NCBI RefSeq assembly: GCF_902459465.1
Contig: NC_047083.1
Location: 7,245,526-7,309,525, forward strand
DNA from: Asterias rubens
Lineage: Eukaryota; Echinodermata; Asteroidea; Forcipulatida; Asteriidae
Length of the DNA: 64,000 nucleotides
Direction: 5' to 3'
Shown here: in pieces, positions 1 to 9,560 of the stretch
How positions within the stretch are numbered: the stretch's first letter is position 1
Layout of the letters: each line of letters opens with the position of its first letter
Notes under the pieces: generated by a model
What the model saw: the letters and a program-made list of their open reading frames with translations, nothing else
What the model was told of the DNA's origin: nothing
The model's database searches: none
Translations under genes and position numbers: made by a program

Positions 1-849
1 AAACTCCTCCCGGCCAAGCACAAGCGTGTCCACATTGGAAAGAGACCATTTCCTTGTGAAACATGTGGAAAATCCTTCAGACAAAGACTCCACCTGACTG
101 ATCATGAACGAGTTCATACTGGAGAGAAACCTTTTAATTGTGACATATGTGGAGATGCCTTCAGCAGAAAAAGAAATGTAAAACTGCACCAACAGATCCA
201 CACTGGAGAAAAACGATTTGTTTGTGAAATATGTGGAAAAGCTTTTAGACAAAAACTCAGCCTGACAATTCATATGTGTGTCCACACTGGAGACACACCA
301 TTTCAGTGTGACATTTGTGGAGTTTCTTTCACTAGCAAAAGCAGTTTAACTGGGCATCAGCGCAGTGTCCACGCTGGAGAGAAACCATTTGCGTGTGAAA
401 TTTGTGGAAAATCTTTTTCTCAAAAGGTCAATGTTAGGTGTCACCAGAGAGTGCACACTGGAGAGAAACCATTTGTTTGTGACATTTGTGGAAAAGCATT
501 TGCTCAAAGTGGCTCTCTGGATCGTCACCAGAGAGTACACACTGGAGAGAAACCATTTGTTTGTGACATTTGCGGAAAAGCATTTGCTTCTAAAAGTGGT
601 TTAAAAAGCCACGAAGGACGCCACACTAGAGAGAAACCATTCATCCTTTACCATCACCAAACTCACATTGAGGATAAAACTCACATTAAGGAGAAAACTC
701 ACATTGAGGAGAAAACTCACATTGAGGAGAAACCAATTGTTTGTGATAATTGTGGAATTGTCTTGGAATCTAAACATAAATTTGACAAACACAAATGTGT
801 CTACCCTGTCGGGGAGCCATTTGTTTGTGACGTATTTTCAGAAGATTAA
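1..849 (+). CDS. ZNF-A: C2H2 zinc-finger protein, 5' end outside window
   Basis: The frame is open from base 1, so the gene starts upstream; the Met at 274 is internal. The visible 282 residues hold the end of one finger, seven complete C2H2 fingers (first Cys pairs from CETCGKSF to CDICGKAF), a damaged finger and a final finger CDNCGIVLESKHKFDKHKC. Arrays like this bind DNA in the nucleus; the target is not predictable here. It is closest to ZNF-E (34801-35862), but lacks E's finger AYAQKPGLTVH, and the finger before the last has lost its Cys pair and core, so EKPFI runs straight into LYHHQTH. The spacer THIEEK is expanded to four copies. The last linker is PVGEP instead of TGEKP. Stop TAA at 847-849. 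No effector domain is visible in the part present. Certain as a ZNF coding region; whether it is expressed is unknown. Confidence 0.9.
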   Translation, partial: KLLPAKHKRVHIGKRPFPCETCGKSFRQRLHLTDHERVHTGEKPFNCDICGDAFSRKRNVKLHQQIHTGEKRFVCEICGKAFRQKLSLTIHMCVHTGDTPFQCDICGVSFTSKSSLTGHQRSVHAGEKPFACEICGKSFSQKVNVRCHQRVHTGEKPFVCDICGKAFAQSGSLDRHQRVHTGEKPFVCDICGKAFASKSGLKSHEGRHTREKPFILYHHQTHIEDKTHIKEKTHIEEKTHIEEKPIVCDNCGIVLESKHKFDKHKCVYPVGEPFVCDVFSED

Positions 850-1330
850 TTTAAGTATTCACCAACTATTCCACATTTATAAGAAACCATTTGTTTGAGA
901 TACAGTGTATTTGTGGACACTGGAGAGAATTGGTTTTTGATGTGATATTTGTGGGTGTGGAAAAAAACATTAAAAAAAAAACCCCAAAACAGCAGTCTAA
1001 GCAGCAGAGTCCACACTTCCAAATTTGATAAAAGTTCATTTTATGGACTAATCAGCCATGTGAGACCTCCTCTTTTCAGCTGATTTCCTCTTTATCGGAT
1101 GCCTTTTGTTCCACTTTTTTTTCACTTTCTTTGTACAAAATTATGGGAATATTATTGCTTCCTCTTTTCTTGCCCGATTTTCTCTTTTCCTCTTTTTTCA
1201 TGGGTAGTTACTCACATGCCTGAATAAATAGATGCTCTGAATAAACATTATAGAGTCCCCACTGGTGTGAAAAACAATGCATGAAAAAGTACTTTACGGC
1301 CCTATGAGCAATGACTTGGATTGGCATCTT
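850..1330 (+). promoter_or_regulatory. 3' flank of ZNF-A with two AATAAA signals
   Basis: The sequence after the stop is collinear with the flank of ZNF-E (35863-36540). AATAAA occurs at 1223-1228 and 1240-1245; the second, in CTCTGAATAAACAT, is conserved downstream of ZNF-E at 36444-36449. The stretch around 970-1000 is the empty counterpart of the MITE insertion at 35979-36365. I read it as 3' UTR plus polyadenylation site. Confidence 0.55.
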
Positions 1331-1340
1331 ATAAATTTAA

Positions 1341-1370
1341 TGATTGATTGCTTGATTATTTGATTGATTA

Positions 1371-1466
<96 letters not shown>

Positions 1467-1665
1467 GTTGGTTGGTTGATTGATTGATTGATTGATTGGG
1501 TGATTGGGTGATTGGGTGATTGATTGATTAATTGATTGATTAATTGATTCATTCAGTCATTCATTTATTCATTCATTCATTCATTGATCGATCGAATGAT
1601 CGAATGATTGATTCATTGATTCATTGATTCATTGATTCATTGATTCATTGATTTATTGATTGAAG
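1341..1665. repeat. (GATT)n/(ATTC)n microsatellite
   Basis: About 325 bp of tetranucleotide repeat, mainly TGAT/GATT with GGTT and ATTC variants. The same place after ZNF-E (36541-36700) has only short GATT tracts, so the array expanded after duplication. The 71-residue minus-strand ORF here is translated repeat. Confidence 0.95.
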
Positions 1666-2876
1666 ATATAGCTGTCAGTTCCTTGTCAAATAGAAAACAT
1701 GGTATGACAAAAGGCATTCCATTGAACAACAAAAAAGTACGTCAGTGTGTTCTCACCTTGGAACAGTTTGGACTGGGGAGCGACCAAACTCGTTGGAAGT
1801 TGAAAGATTGACTGTTGCAGTGGGTAGAACGACTCTGAAGCGTCTAAATTTCAAAACGTTGATCTTGTCATAAGCAATCCGAATGCAAATGTTGCGTAAA
1901 GTTAATTTATATTTGGGTTGAAATACAGTAGCTCTTAATCTATCCGCTTATCCGAACCCGGTGTAGCCTTGCTCAAGGCAGTCGAATTGTTCACTCCGAA
2001 AAAAGACCGCCGCTGTATAAAAACCCACCCGTATTCATTGTGCGTAACATCGCACAACACGATGCCCCCATACACTATCCGCATGCGTCGGCAATTTGTT
2101 GCTTGGCAATTAAGATAGACAGTTTAAGAATTTTCTTTGTTAAATTGGCCCCAGTAGAATGTGCCCACATTCACATTTATATACAGCAAGATATTACATG
2201 TTCATGATTCTAGATATTTTGTGGCATTTGTAGTTTTTGCATAAAAGGGTGTGGTATTTTTTGTAGGACATAATTTCTTAGAGTGAAGCCTTCTTCGAAC
2301 TGTGTAAGTTTTATGTACATGTATATCAATTTTGGTTAATATTCTTTATCCCCGATGCAAATTTAACATCTCTTATAAGTTTTATGTAGATCTGTGGACA
2401 ATGGGTTTTGTGTTACAAAAAAAATACTCAAATCCTTTGAAGAATATTTATTAGATGTATGTTACTAAATTTAACATTATATTTGTTTCGTTTCTGTCAT
2501 CATAAATTCACTTTATATAAGACAGTTTGTTGTGTTGTAGAAAGTGCGTTTATTTTGAGAACGGCCTACTCGGGGGGAAAAGTCAAATCAATCGACTCTT
2601 CGTATCAAGAAATAAATTTCTATATGGGCTCAATTTTAAAGAGCTACATGTACTTAACTGGAAAATGATGCTTGAAATTTGTTCTGATAAGCAGAAATTA
2701 TTAGCAGGTTTCCAGGTACAAATTGTACACGTCTTATGATAATTTGGCTGGGAACCTTATTCTGGTGAAAGCATAGTTTAGTTGTACTGAGCAAATGTTT
2801 GTGCTTAAAAGCAGCTTCATGAAATCGGGCTCGGAAAGAAAGACTTAAAAAGTAAAGGTTCCCAAATTTCAAAAAT
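1666..2876. other. Duplicated intergenic flank, no gene seen
   Basis: The stretch has no convincing ORF. It is collinear with 36700-38830 after ZNF-E and in part with 28700-29830 after ZNF-D, with shared landmarks such as GGGAGCGACCAAACT. It is intergenic DNA copied with the genes. Positions 2244-2440 match the outer parts of MITE family M4. Confidence 0.6.
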
Positions 2877-3006
2877 TACATCTTATTAAATGTTTGTGAT
2901 GTAAATGAAAGAAATTTGAATAAATTAACACCAGAAAAATGTGTTAGATTTGCAGAGTCTGTTCTGAGTTCTGCTAAGCACAAATTAATGTAAACAATAA
3001 CATGCC

Positions 3007-3374
3007 TTAAAGACAGTGGACACTAATGGTAATTGTCAAAGACCAGTCTTCTCACTTGCTGTGTCTCAACATATATAACAAACCTGTGAAAATTTGAGAC
3101 CAATCGGTCACCGAAGTTGCTAGATGATAATGAAAGAAAAAAACACCCTTGTCACATGAAGTTGTGTGCTTTCAGATGCTTGATTTCGAGACCACTAAAT
3201 CTGAGGTCTTGAAATCAAATTCGTGAAAAATTACTTCTTTCTCGAAAACTATGTCACTTCAGAGGGAGCCTTTTCTCAGAATGCTTTATACTATCAACCT
3301 CTCCCCATTACTAGTTACCAGGTGAGGTTTTATGCTTATATTTAAATGGAGTAATTACCAACAGTGTCCAATGC
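3007..3374. mobile_element. M1 palindromic MITE (TTAA family)
   Basis: Starts TTAA-AGACAGTGGACACTAATGG and runs to CAACAGTGTCCA. The two halves are imperfect inverted repeats meeting near the GAGACC/GAGGTC core. The right-hand TTAA is lost. Confidence 0.85.
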
Positions 3375-3491
3375 CAAAATTGACATCTTCTCATTAAATC
3401 TTTGTAATGTAAATGGAAGAAACTTTGTAAGAATTGCAGAGTCTGTTCTGGGTTCTGATAAGCACAAATTAATGTAGGACCATAACATGTC

Positions 3492-3652
3492 TTCAAGGCA
3501 GTGGACACTATTGGTAATTACTCATAATAATTATTAGCATAAAACCTGATTTGGTAATGAGTAATAAATGGGGAGCTGTTGATGGTTTAAAAATACACCA
3601 AGTGAGAAGACTGGTCTTTGACAATTACCAATTTAGTGTCCACTGCTTTAAT
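3492..3652. mobile_element. M1 MITE, internally deleted copy
   Basis: Both termini (AGGCAGTGGACACTATTGG and CCAATTTAGTGTCCACTGC-TTTAA) are present, but the middle is deleted, leaving 161 bp. The left target site reads TTCA, the right TTAA. Confidence 0.85.
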
Positions 3653-3829
3653 GCTTCGTTTTTGAAAGGGTATGGGGCGCCAAGGCATTATTCTCCTTGG
3701 CATTTATTTTTTTCCAAATGAGGAATTTGTAATTCAATTTGTTATAGCTTGAGCAAACTCATGAGAAGGCAATGACCAGGTAGCATCGAGGCAATCACAT
3801 TCGTTTGCTTGTATCGGGCCTGCAATTAA
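3651..3829. repeat. Interspersed repeat R5 (AGGCCTG ends), diverged
   Basis: Shares GCTTCGTTTTTGAAAGGG, CCAAGGCATT, AGGCAATGACC and the end CGGGCCTGCAATTAA with copies at 30018, 42474 and 51727. Non-coding; class not assigned. Confidence 0.6.
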
Positions 3830-4107
3830 TTTCCACAAAGTGTGCCTTGAAGACATTTGTTTTTCTGAGTGGCTAGTGTTATAGTGCAGAATCATGCTTG
3901 TGGCAACTCCAGAGTGACCTTCAAAGGAGGCATGTGCCTCCATGTCCTTTTCATTGTTTCACTGGGGCAGGCAACTGGGCCCACTAATTACCTCCATGGC
4001 CCTGCCATTCTTGGGCCATTGTGTTCAGTCCTCCATGGTAGAGATTCTAGGGGAAAAAAACTTGTTTCAGTTGCAATATCCCTTTCCCCTACTGATAGGG
4101 GGAGTGA

Positions 4108-4132
4108 CCCCCCCCCCCCCCCCCCCCCCCCC
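4108..4132. repeat. Poly-C tract (25 C)
   Basis: Uninterrupted run of C. C tracts also occur at the corresponding place in the other duplicated blocks (30430-30446 and about 40337-40346). Confidence 0.9.
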
Positions 4133-4210
4133 ATTACAAAAAAAAACCTGCTTGATCGTCCCATTCTAACTACGCAGCGTTAATGTGGAGGGCGCTGTCA
4201 TTAAATCTCC

Positions 4211-4392
4211 ATGGCCCATATTTCATAAAACTGGAAGCACTTTTTAACACTTCAGTGAGTATTGTACCAGCCAACAATTGAGGTGTGCATTATTGTCACT
4301 GGTGCCAGCCCGGCCCCACTCAACATTTGCTTAGCAAGATTTTCAAGCTAATTTCTGCTAAACATGAAACGGCCTTATGAAATGGGGCCCCG
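4211..4392. repeat. Interspersed repeat R6 (GGGCCCAATTTCAT ends), diverged
   Basis: Starts GGCCCATATTTCATAAAACTGG and ends CTTATGAAATGGGGCCCC, an inverted-terminal arrangement shared with 6561, 30511, 37319, 55613 and 56516. Non-coding. Confidence 0.6.
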
Positions 4393-4632
4393 GTGGTGGC
4401 GCCTTGGGACTGGTAGAAAGGCAGACTTGGCAATTTAATTATCTACATTCAATGTCATTGGTATCTTTTAGCATTTAGCTGAGCGTTCTATTTTTTCACA
4501 TAATATTAACCGGTAATAACCAGGCATAGGATTATCGTTCCGCAGTGTAATACCTTATTAGGGAGTCCCTGTATGCTCCCTATTATTGCAAAAGTGTGCA
4601 GGACGAAATTTGTACATAATAGTTTCTAGAAA

Positions 4633-4912
4633 TTGTTTCATAAAACAGCCGTAAAACGGGCTTTCATAAACAGCCGTAAAACGAGTCTGGTACCTCTTTT
4701 CGAGGTATTCGGTCTCGCTTCACGTCGAATGCAAAATGTTGGGACAGGTAGTCGATCCCTTGAATGTTTAACATTGAGAAGGAAAGCAACTGAGTTGAAC
4801 CTACAATATGAGTTCGTTTGTATGACCTCTGACATTTTCTCCCCCCCCCCACCCCGAGCACAAACAAAATGATCGTAGCTTCTATCATCAGTACTCTGCA
4901 TGTAGGCCTATG
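4633..4912 (+). promoter_or_regulatory. P1 module a: putative promoter and non-coding exon 1 of ZNF-B
   Basis: The block is conserved three times (here, 31466-31850, 40729-41020) although the DNA between is heavily rearranged. Shared landmarks are CACGTCGAATGCAAAATGTT, GTCGATCCC, GAGTTCGT and GACCTCTGACATTT. All three end in ATG|GTAAGT, a consensus splice donor (GT at 4913). The first acceptor-like site upstream of ZNF-B is TTATACAG at 7584, giving a 2.67-kb intron. The exon is probably non-coding, because joining ATG to ATATGA makes a stop at once. No clear TATA box. Homology is seen directly; the transcriptional role is inference. Confidence 0.5.
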
Positions 4913-5146
4913 GTAAGTTGTAAATTGTATAATTATCATGATAATGAACTGAGTCTACTTCTCTACGGAGTTCATGTACTACGTACAGACGTATCCTCCT
5001 CTACGTACCCTTACTAGTTTTCACGGTATTAATGCCTTTTTCTTTGAATTGGGAAAAAACAATGTCAATGATGCGATATTTTTATACTTTATAATAAATT
5101 TATATTACTATTTACTAGTATTATTACTAGTAGCAGTAGGGGTTAA

Positions 5147-5245
5147 TTAAAGGCAGTGGACACTAGTATTGGTAATTGCTCAAAATAGTTAACAGCATAA
5201 AACCTTATTTGGTAACGAGTAACAGTAATGAGTAATGAGAAATTG
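5147..5245. mobile_element. M1 MITE, left fragment
   Basis: TTAA-AGGCAGTGGACACTAGTATTGG up to GGTAACGAGTAACAG; the rest is missing and M3-like sequence follows directly. Confidence 0.75.
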
Positions 5246-5300
5246 TGTGGTTTTCCTTTTACTGTGCGAACTAACACGGTCGGCTATTTATGGAGGTTTA
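5246..5300. mobile_element. M3 MITE fragment
   Basis: AAATTGTGTGGTTTTCCTTT followed by TACTGTGCGAACTAACACGG matches one arm of the full M3 copies at 50478 and 60404. Confidence 0.65.
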
Positions 5301-5888
5301 AGCTCCGAGGGTTACGTTACCGCAACTACATCGTTATCATCGAACATGTCCGAAAAATCACTAAAAATATCAAAATCCCGAAAAGTAATTTCTTTTCCGT
5401 ACGCACAGTAGCCATCTTTTTTGTTGATTACATCGACTTGATGCGGTAACTACGCAAATGCGCATGCGCAATAGAAAACCTCTGTACCCACAATCCAGTG
5501 CGACTGGAATTTCCCGACTTCCCCACCCAGCGAGGCCATCGTGGTGTGTAATCTATTAGTCATTAGCATTTTGTTTACTGAGCTGAACGAGTCTTGCGGT
5601 CATAAAGCTCCTGTCAGTGGACTACAGTGTTTCCTTTTATCGTAGGTCGTTCTAAGTCTCTTTCTAGTTTATTGCTCCATGACTCACCCAAGTCCCAATC
5701 CCATGCCATTGCCAGAAAACTATTGTTTTGTGATGTTCTGCTTTCCGCAACCTGTTCCGCACGCGGGACAGGGACTTGACAATGCCGCAGTTGCCTATGA
5801 ATACGTAAACATTGCTGCTTGGTACGTGTTGTCCAATCAAATGCTTTCAAAAAGAAGACTTGTTCAATTCATTTGTTATTTTGGGGGG

Positions 5889-6249
5889 TTAAAGGGTGTA
5901 TGTAACTTTTGTAGGACAAAAAACACAATGTCCACAGATTTACACTAAACTTACAGTTTGAAGATAATGATAGTAGAAAGCTTCCCTGAAAATATTACGT
6001 GCTGAGGTGCTGTAGTTTTTGTGAAATGAGTTAAACAATGTCATGAAAATAATTTCCGTCTCATGAGACGAAAATTATTTTAATCATTTACAAACGTATT
6101 TTCATGACATTGTTTTTACTAATTTCTTAAAAACTACAGCACCTCAGTAAGAAATATTTGAAGGGAAGCTTTCCACTATCAATATCTTCAAACCCTGTGA
6201 GTTTAATGTAAATCTATGGACATTTTGAAAAAGTACCCAAATCCTTTAA
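5889..6249. mobile_element. M4 palindromic MITE (TTAA family)
   Basis: TTAA at both ends (5889-5892, 6246-6249). The arms run from AGGGTGTATGTAACTTTTGT to AAAAGTACCCAAATCCT and meet at the palindrome TCTCATGAGACG (around 6060). Non-coding. Confidence 0.85.
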
Positions 6250-6560
6250 ATACTCTAGGTAAGTAAATACTTTAGGTAAGTTAAAATACATTTTTGAGTT
6301 GCCAATTAATTGACAAAAAAAGCACAGATCGTTCATTTAAGTTCAAGGTTAGGTACATGTAGTTCGTTATAACATACATTTGGGTCGGTATTATTTGCAA
6401 AAGTTGAACCTCTTATATTTGGGAAGTGCAATCCAACAACTTAAATTACCCTAATCCCCTTACCTGCTGATGAGTTTGCCCGCCCCACACGCGCGCCGTG
6501 TCTAGATGAATATACCAGAGATGCCAAGTCCAGAGGCCTGCTATGTGTGAGATTTTTCAA

Positions 6561-6801
6561 AGCCCAATTTCATAGTGCTGCTAAGCACAAAAATTTGCTA
6601 AGCATGAAATTTCTTCCTTGATAAAAACAGGATTACCAACAAAAATTCCATTTGTTGCATATTTCTTGTTACTGGTACTCAGCTGTTGTTTGCTAAATCC
6701 TGAAAATCACGTGGACATTTGGTTGGTAATCCTGTTTATATCAAGGAAGAAATTTCATGCTAAGCAAATTTGTGTGCTTAGCAGCTCTATGAAATTGGGC
6801 C
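6561..6801. repeat. Interspersed palindromic repeat R6
   Basis: Long inverted repeat: AGCCCAATTTCATAGTGCTG at the left, CAGCTCTATGAAATTGGGCC at the right, arms separated by about 60 bp. A close relative lies at 56516-56766. Confidence 0.85.
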
Positions 6802-7167
6802 ATGGACTGAAGGTTTTCAGTGGCCATTGTAGAAGTAACATTTCAGGCACACATCCATAGCCTAGGGGTGAAAAGCCACTAAACTGCAGGGCAAGTTGTG
6901 TATTACATGTGAGCTCCGGATGTTTATCTGACCAGAGTTGAAATGTTAAAGCACAAGAGAAATTTCATCTCATTTGTTTGATGAGTAGTATAGGGTGCTT
7001 CTCAATAGTCAAAACAGAGGTGAAATTGTTTTATAGTGAAAGTCAATATTTGAACAAAAACACAAGGCCACCGGATTTGTGCGGTCATGCTTAAATCAAT
7101 GGCCTCAGGCCTACTGGTTCATTGTGAATTTCAAGCCTTGCTAAAAGTATACAAATAAATATCATTC

Positions 7168-7523
7168 ATAAATACCTAAGACAGTTTATCCATTCTGATT
7201 GGTCGAGAGGGCATCACGTGGGGTTGGTTGAACCGATAATAATAACGCCAGTAAAAAGTGTTGAAACATGAGCGTGACACGACATGCGAGCTTGCACCTG
7301 TGCTTAAATGTCAGTTTCTTCATTCCTATTGGTTGAGAGCAATTTTAGGTATTTATGAATGGGAATCAAAGTGTGTTGAATCGTTTTTCAACTAATGGTT
7401 TAAACCGCTGAGGCCTGGTTCTTTATACTTTACCTCGACTTTGTCTCCGTAAAATTATCAAGAACCAGGCCTCGGCGGATTTAAACCACTAGTTGAAAAC
7501 CTCTTCACCACACATTGATTCCC
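7168..7523. mobile_element. Palindrome-containing insertion upstream of ZNF-B
   Basis: ZNF-E's upstream DNA reads AATATCATTCTCAGTAAAAG without a break (34003-34025); here the same sequence is interrupted. Flanking hexamers TCATTC (7162-7167) and TTATTC (7524-7529) are a likely, slightly diverged TSD. The right half is a perfect-looking fold-back around GGTTTAAACC...GGTTTAAACCACTAGTTG. Related sequence lies at 11066-11230. Confidence 0.7.
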
Positions 7524-7584
7524 TTATTCTCAGTTAAGAACAAAATTGCAAGTTTATCTTTTAAATTTGATCTTGATTATACAG

Positions 7585-8117
7585 ATATGAGGTACATCCA
7601 AAGAAGACATGTATGTGGAGCAACCAATGTTTAGAAAAAGGTGAGCTGGAAAAACATCAAGCTACCCATACTGGAAGTCATTGGATGAATTTGTGTGCAA
7701 TGTTGGTAATCAAATACAGGGTCTGACATCAAAGAAAAACCATGCTATGTTGGTAACACCTTTCAATTAGGTTAAACCGACATCACCGTGTCCTCACTGG
7801 AGAAGGAGCAATAGTTTGTGACAGTTGCAGACATCTTTAAAGCAAATTTTGACTGACCATAACTGAACCCACAGTAAAGGAGAAACTATCTACTTATGGT
7901 TTTTTGGAGAAGAAGAAACTGTCCTTTAAGTGACCATATCCAAGTGTGTCATTCGTTGGCATATTTGGCAACGAAGTACTGTGCATCATGCAAATAATTC
8001 TGGACTTTTGAAATATTTCTTGGGGGAGCATAACTGCAAGATTTATTTTTCAATTACTTATTTTTGTAAATAGTAAACAATCATACCAGTAAACGTTAAA
8101 ATTGTCTATTTACCAAT
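7585..8117 (+). pseudogene. Decayed N-terminal zinc-finger exon of ZNF-B
   Basis: An acceptor-like site (TTGATTATACAG) ends at 7584. After it come finger relics in shifting frames: KGELEKHQVTHTGSHW, then LNRHHRV-TGEGAIVCDSC at about 7780-7830. The first matches the intact N-terminus of ZNF-H (GANYSEIGELEKHKTIH). Stops and indels break every frame. The region is collinear with 34070-34611 upstream of ZNF-E and 25413-25809 upstream of ZNF-D. If the exon model is right it is now 5' UTR. Confidence 0.7.
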
Positions 8118-9341
8118 ATGAATTCTGAAAGTAACCAAATTGAATTTGTCTGTGACTTGAGTCACCAACGAGTCCACACTGACACAAAACCATTTCTTTG
8201 TGACTTATGTGGAAAAGCCTTCCCACAAAAACTCCTCCTGGTCGAGCACAAGTGTGTCCACACTGGAGAGCACACTGGAGAAAGGCCATTTGTTTGTGAC
8301 ATTTGTGGAAAAGCATTTTCAAAAAAAACCTGCCTGACAATTCATATGTGTGTCCACACTGGAGAGAAACCATTTGCTTGTGACATTTGTGGAATTTCTT
8401 TTTCTCAAAAATTCCGTGTAAGGTGGCACCAGAGAGTGCACACTGGAGAAAAACCATTTGTTTGTGATATTTGTGGAAAAGCATTTTCTCAAAGTGGCTC
8501 TCTGAATCGTCACCAGAAAGTACACACTGGAGAGAAACCATTTGTTTGTGACATTTGCGGAAAAGCATGTGCTCTTAAAGCCAATTTAATAAGTCACAAA
8601 AGACTCCACAATGATGAGAAACCATTCATTTGTGACTTTTGTGGAAAAGTCTTGAAATCACGAACGAAATTTGACAAACACACATGTGTCCAAGCTGTAG
8701 AGAAACCATTTGCTTGTGATATCTGCGGAAAAGCGTTTTCTCGAAAAAACAGTCTGAATCTTCACCAAAGAGTACACACTGGAGAGAAACCATTTGTTTG
8801 TGACATTTGCGGAAAAGCATGTGCTCTTAAAGGCAATTTAAAAAGTCACCAAAGACTCCACACTGGAGAGAAACCATTCATTTGTGACTTTTGTGGAAAG
8901 TGTTTTGCTCAGAAGTACGCTCTTAAGAGTCATCGCCAAACTCACGTTGAGGAAAAAACTCACAGGGAGAAACCATTTGTTTGTGATAATTGTGGAAAAG
9001 TCTTGAAATCACAAAAGAAATTTGACAAACACAAATGTGTCCACTCTGCTGTAGAGAAACCATTTGCTTGTGACATTTGTGGAATTTCTTTTTCTCAAAA
9101 ATTCCGTGTAAGGTGGCACCAGAGAGTGCACACTGGAGAAAAACCATTTGTTTGTGATGTTTGTGGAAAAGCATTTTCTCAAAGTGGCTCTCTCAATCGT
9201 CACAAAAGACTCCACAATGATGATAAACCATTCATTTGTGATTTTTGTGGAAAGTGTTTTGCTCATAAGTACAATCTCAAGTGCCATCACCAAACTCACG
9301 TTGAGGAAAAAACTCACAGAGAGAAACCATTTTTTTGGTGA
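8118..9341 (+). CDS. ZNF-B: C2H2 zinc-finger protein, about 13 fingers, C-terminus frameshifted
   Basis: 407 residues starting MNSESNQIEFVCDLSHQ; the ATG is the conserved family start (ACCAATATGAATTCTGAAAG, also in ZNF-E). Thirteen finger units follow; unit 6 (CDFCGKVLKSRTKFDKHTCVQ) has lost its last His, the others keep both Cys and both His. Units 3-4 and 11-12 are almost identical in DNA (8371-8513 and 9061-9203), a recent duplication. The first finger looks like a fusion: FLCD from one ancestral finger joined to LCGKAF of the next, an 84-bp deletion relative to ZNF-E. The ORF ends REKPFFW after a one-base gain near 9331-9337 that shifts the frame out of the last finger. No effector domain. 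Probably a nuclear DNA-binding protein if expressed; first exon proposed at 4633-4912. Confidence 0.9.
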   Translation: MNSESNQIEFVCDLSHQRVHTDTKPFLCDLCGKAFPQKLLLVEHKCVHTGEHTGERPFVCDICGKAFSKKTCLTIHMCVHTGEKPFACDICGISFSQKFRVRWHQRVHTGEKPFVCDICGKAFSQSGSLNRHQKVHTGEKPFVCDICGKACALKANLISHKRLHNDEKPFICDFCGKVLKSRTKFDKHTCVQAVEKPFACDICGKAFSRKNSLNLHQRVHTGEKPFVCDICGKACALKGNLKSHQRLHTGEKPFICDFCGKCFAQKYALKSHRQTHVEEKTHREKPFVCDNCGKVLKSQKKFDKHKCVHSAVEKPFACDICGISFSQKFRVRWHQRVHTGEKPFVCDVCGKAFSQSGSLNRHKRLHNDDKPFICDFCGKCFAHKYNLKCHHQTHVEEKTHREKPFFW

Positions 9342-9560
9342 TATTTGTGGAAAAGTCTTGAAATCTAAAAAGAAATTTTACAAACACAAATGTGTCCACC
9401 CTGTCGGGAGCCATTTGTTTGTGACGAAGTTTCAGAGAAGCAGTTTAAGTATTCACCAACTATTCCACATTTTTAGGAAACCATTTGGTTTGAGATATTT
9501 TGTGGAAAAACTTTCTCACACAACATTCAGCGGGTCCACACTGGATGGAAATGGACTATG
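9338..9560 (+). pseudogene. Frameshifted last finger and tail of ZNF-B
   Basis: In the next frame the sequence reads DICGKVLKSKKKFYKHKC with the PVG linker, the usual last finger of this family. A further one-base loss near 9403 (GTCGGGAGCC against GTAGGGGAGCC in relatives) breaks it again. The following AGTATTCACCAACTATTCC matches the 3' flanks of ZNF-A and ZNF-E. Confidence 0.8.

Larger units (their letters stand above)
2877..3660. repeat. Two-copy tandem duplication (period about 507 bp)
   Basis: The segment from CATCTTATTAAATGTTTG through CACAAATTAATGTA (2879-2995) recurs as CATCTTCTCATTAAATCTTTG (3384-3480). Each copy is followed by an M1 MITE at the same relative place, so the duplicated unit appears to have included the element. 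Confidence 0.65.

Noticed and set aside
274-849. Met at 274 as the start of ZNF-A
   Set aside because: The same frame is open from base 1 with several complete fingers before that Met.
1337-1552. Minus-strand ORF rich in NQSINQ
   Set aside because: Pure translation of the GATT microsatellite.
3869-4183. Proline-rich ORFs over the poly-C tract
   Set aside because: The proline run is the poly-C tract; flanking residues match no family.
8110-8568. 152-residue minus-strand ORF opposite ZNF-B, and similar antisense ORFs opposite every finger array
   Set aside because: They repeat with the 84-bp finger period (FHKCHKQMVSLQC-like) and are mirror translations of finger codons.
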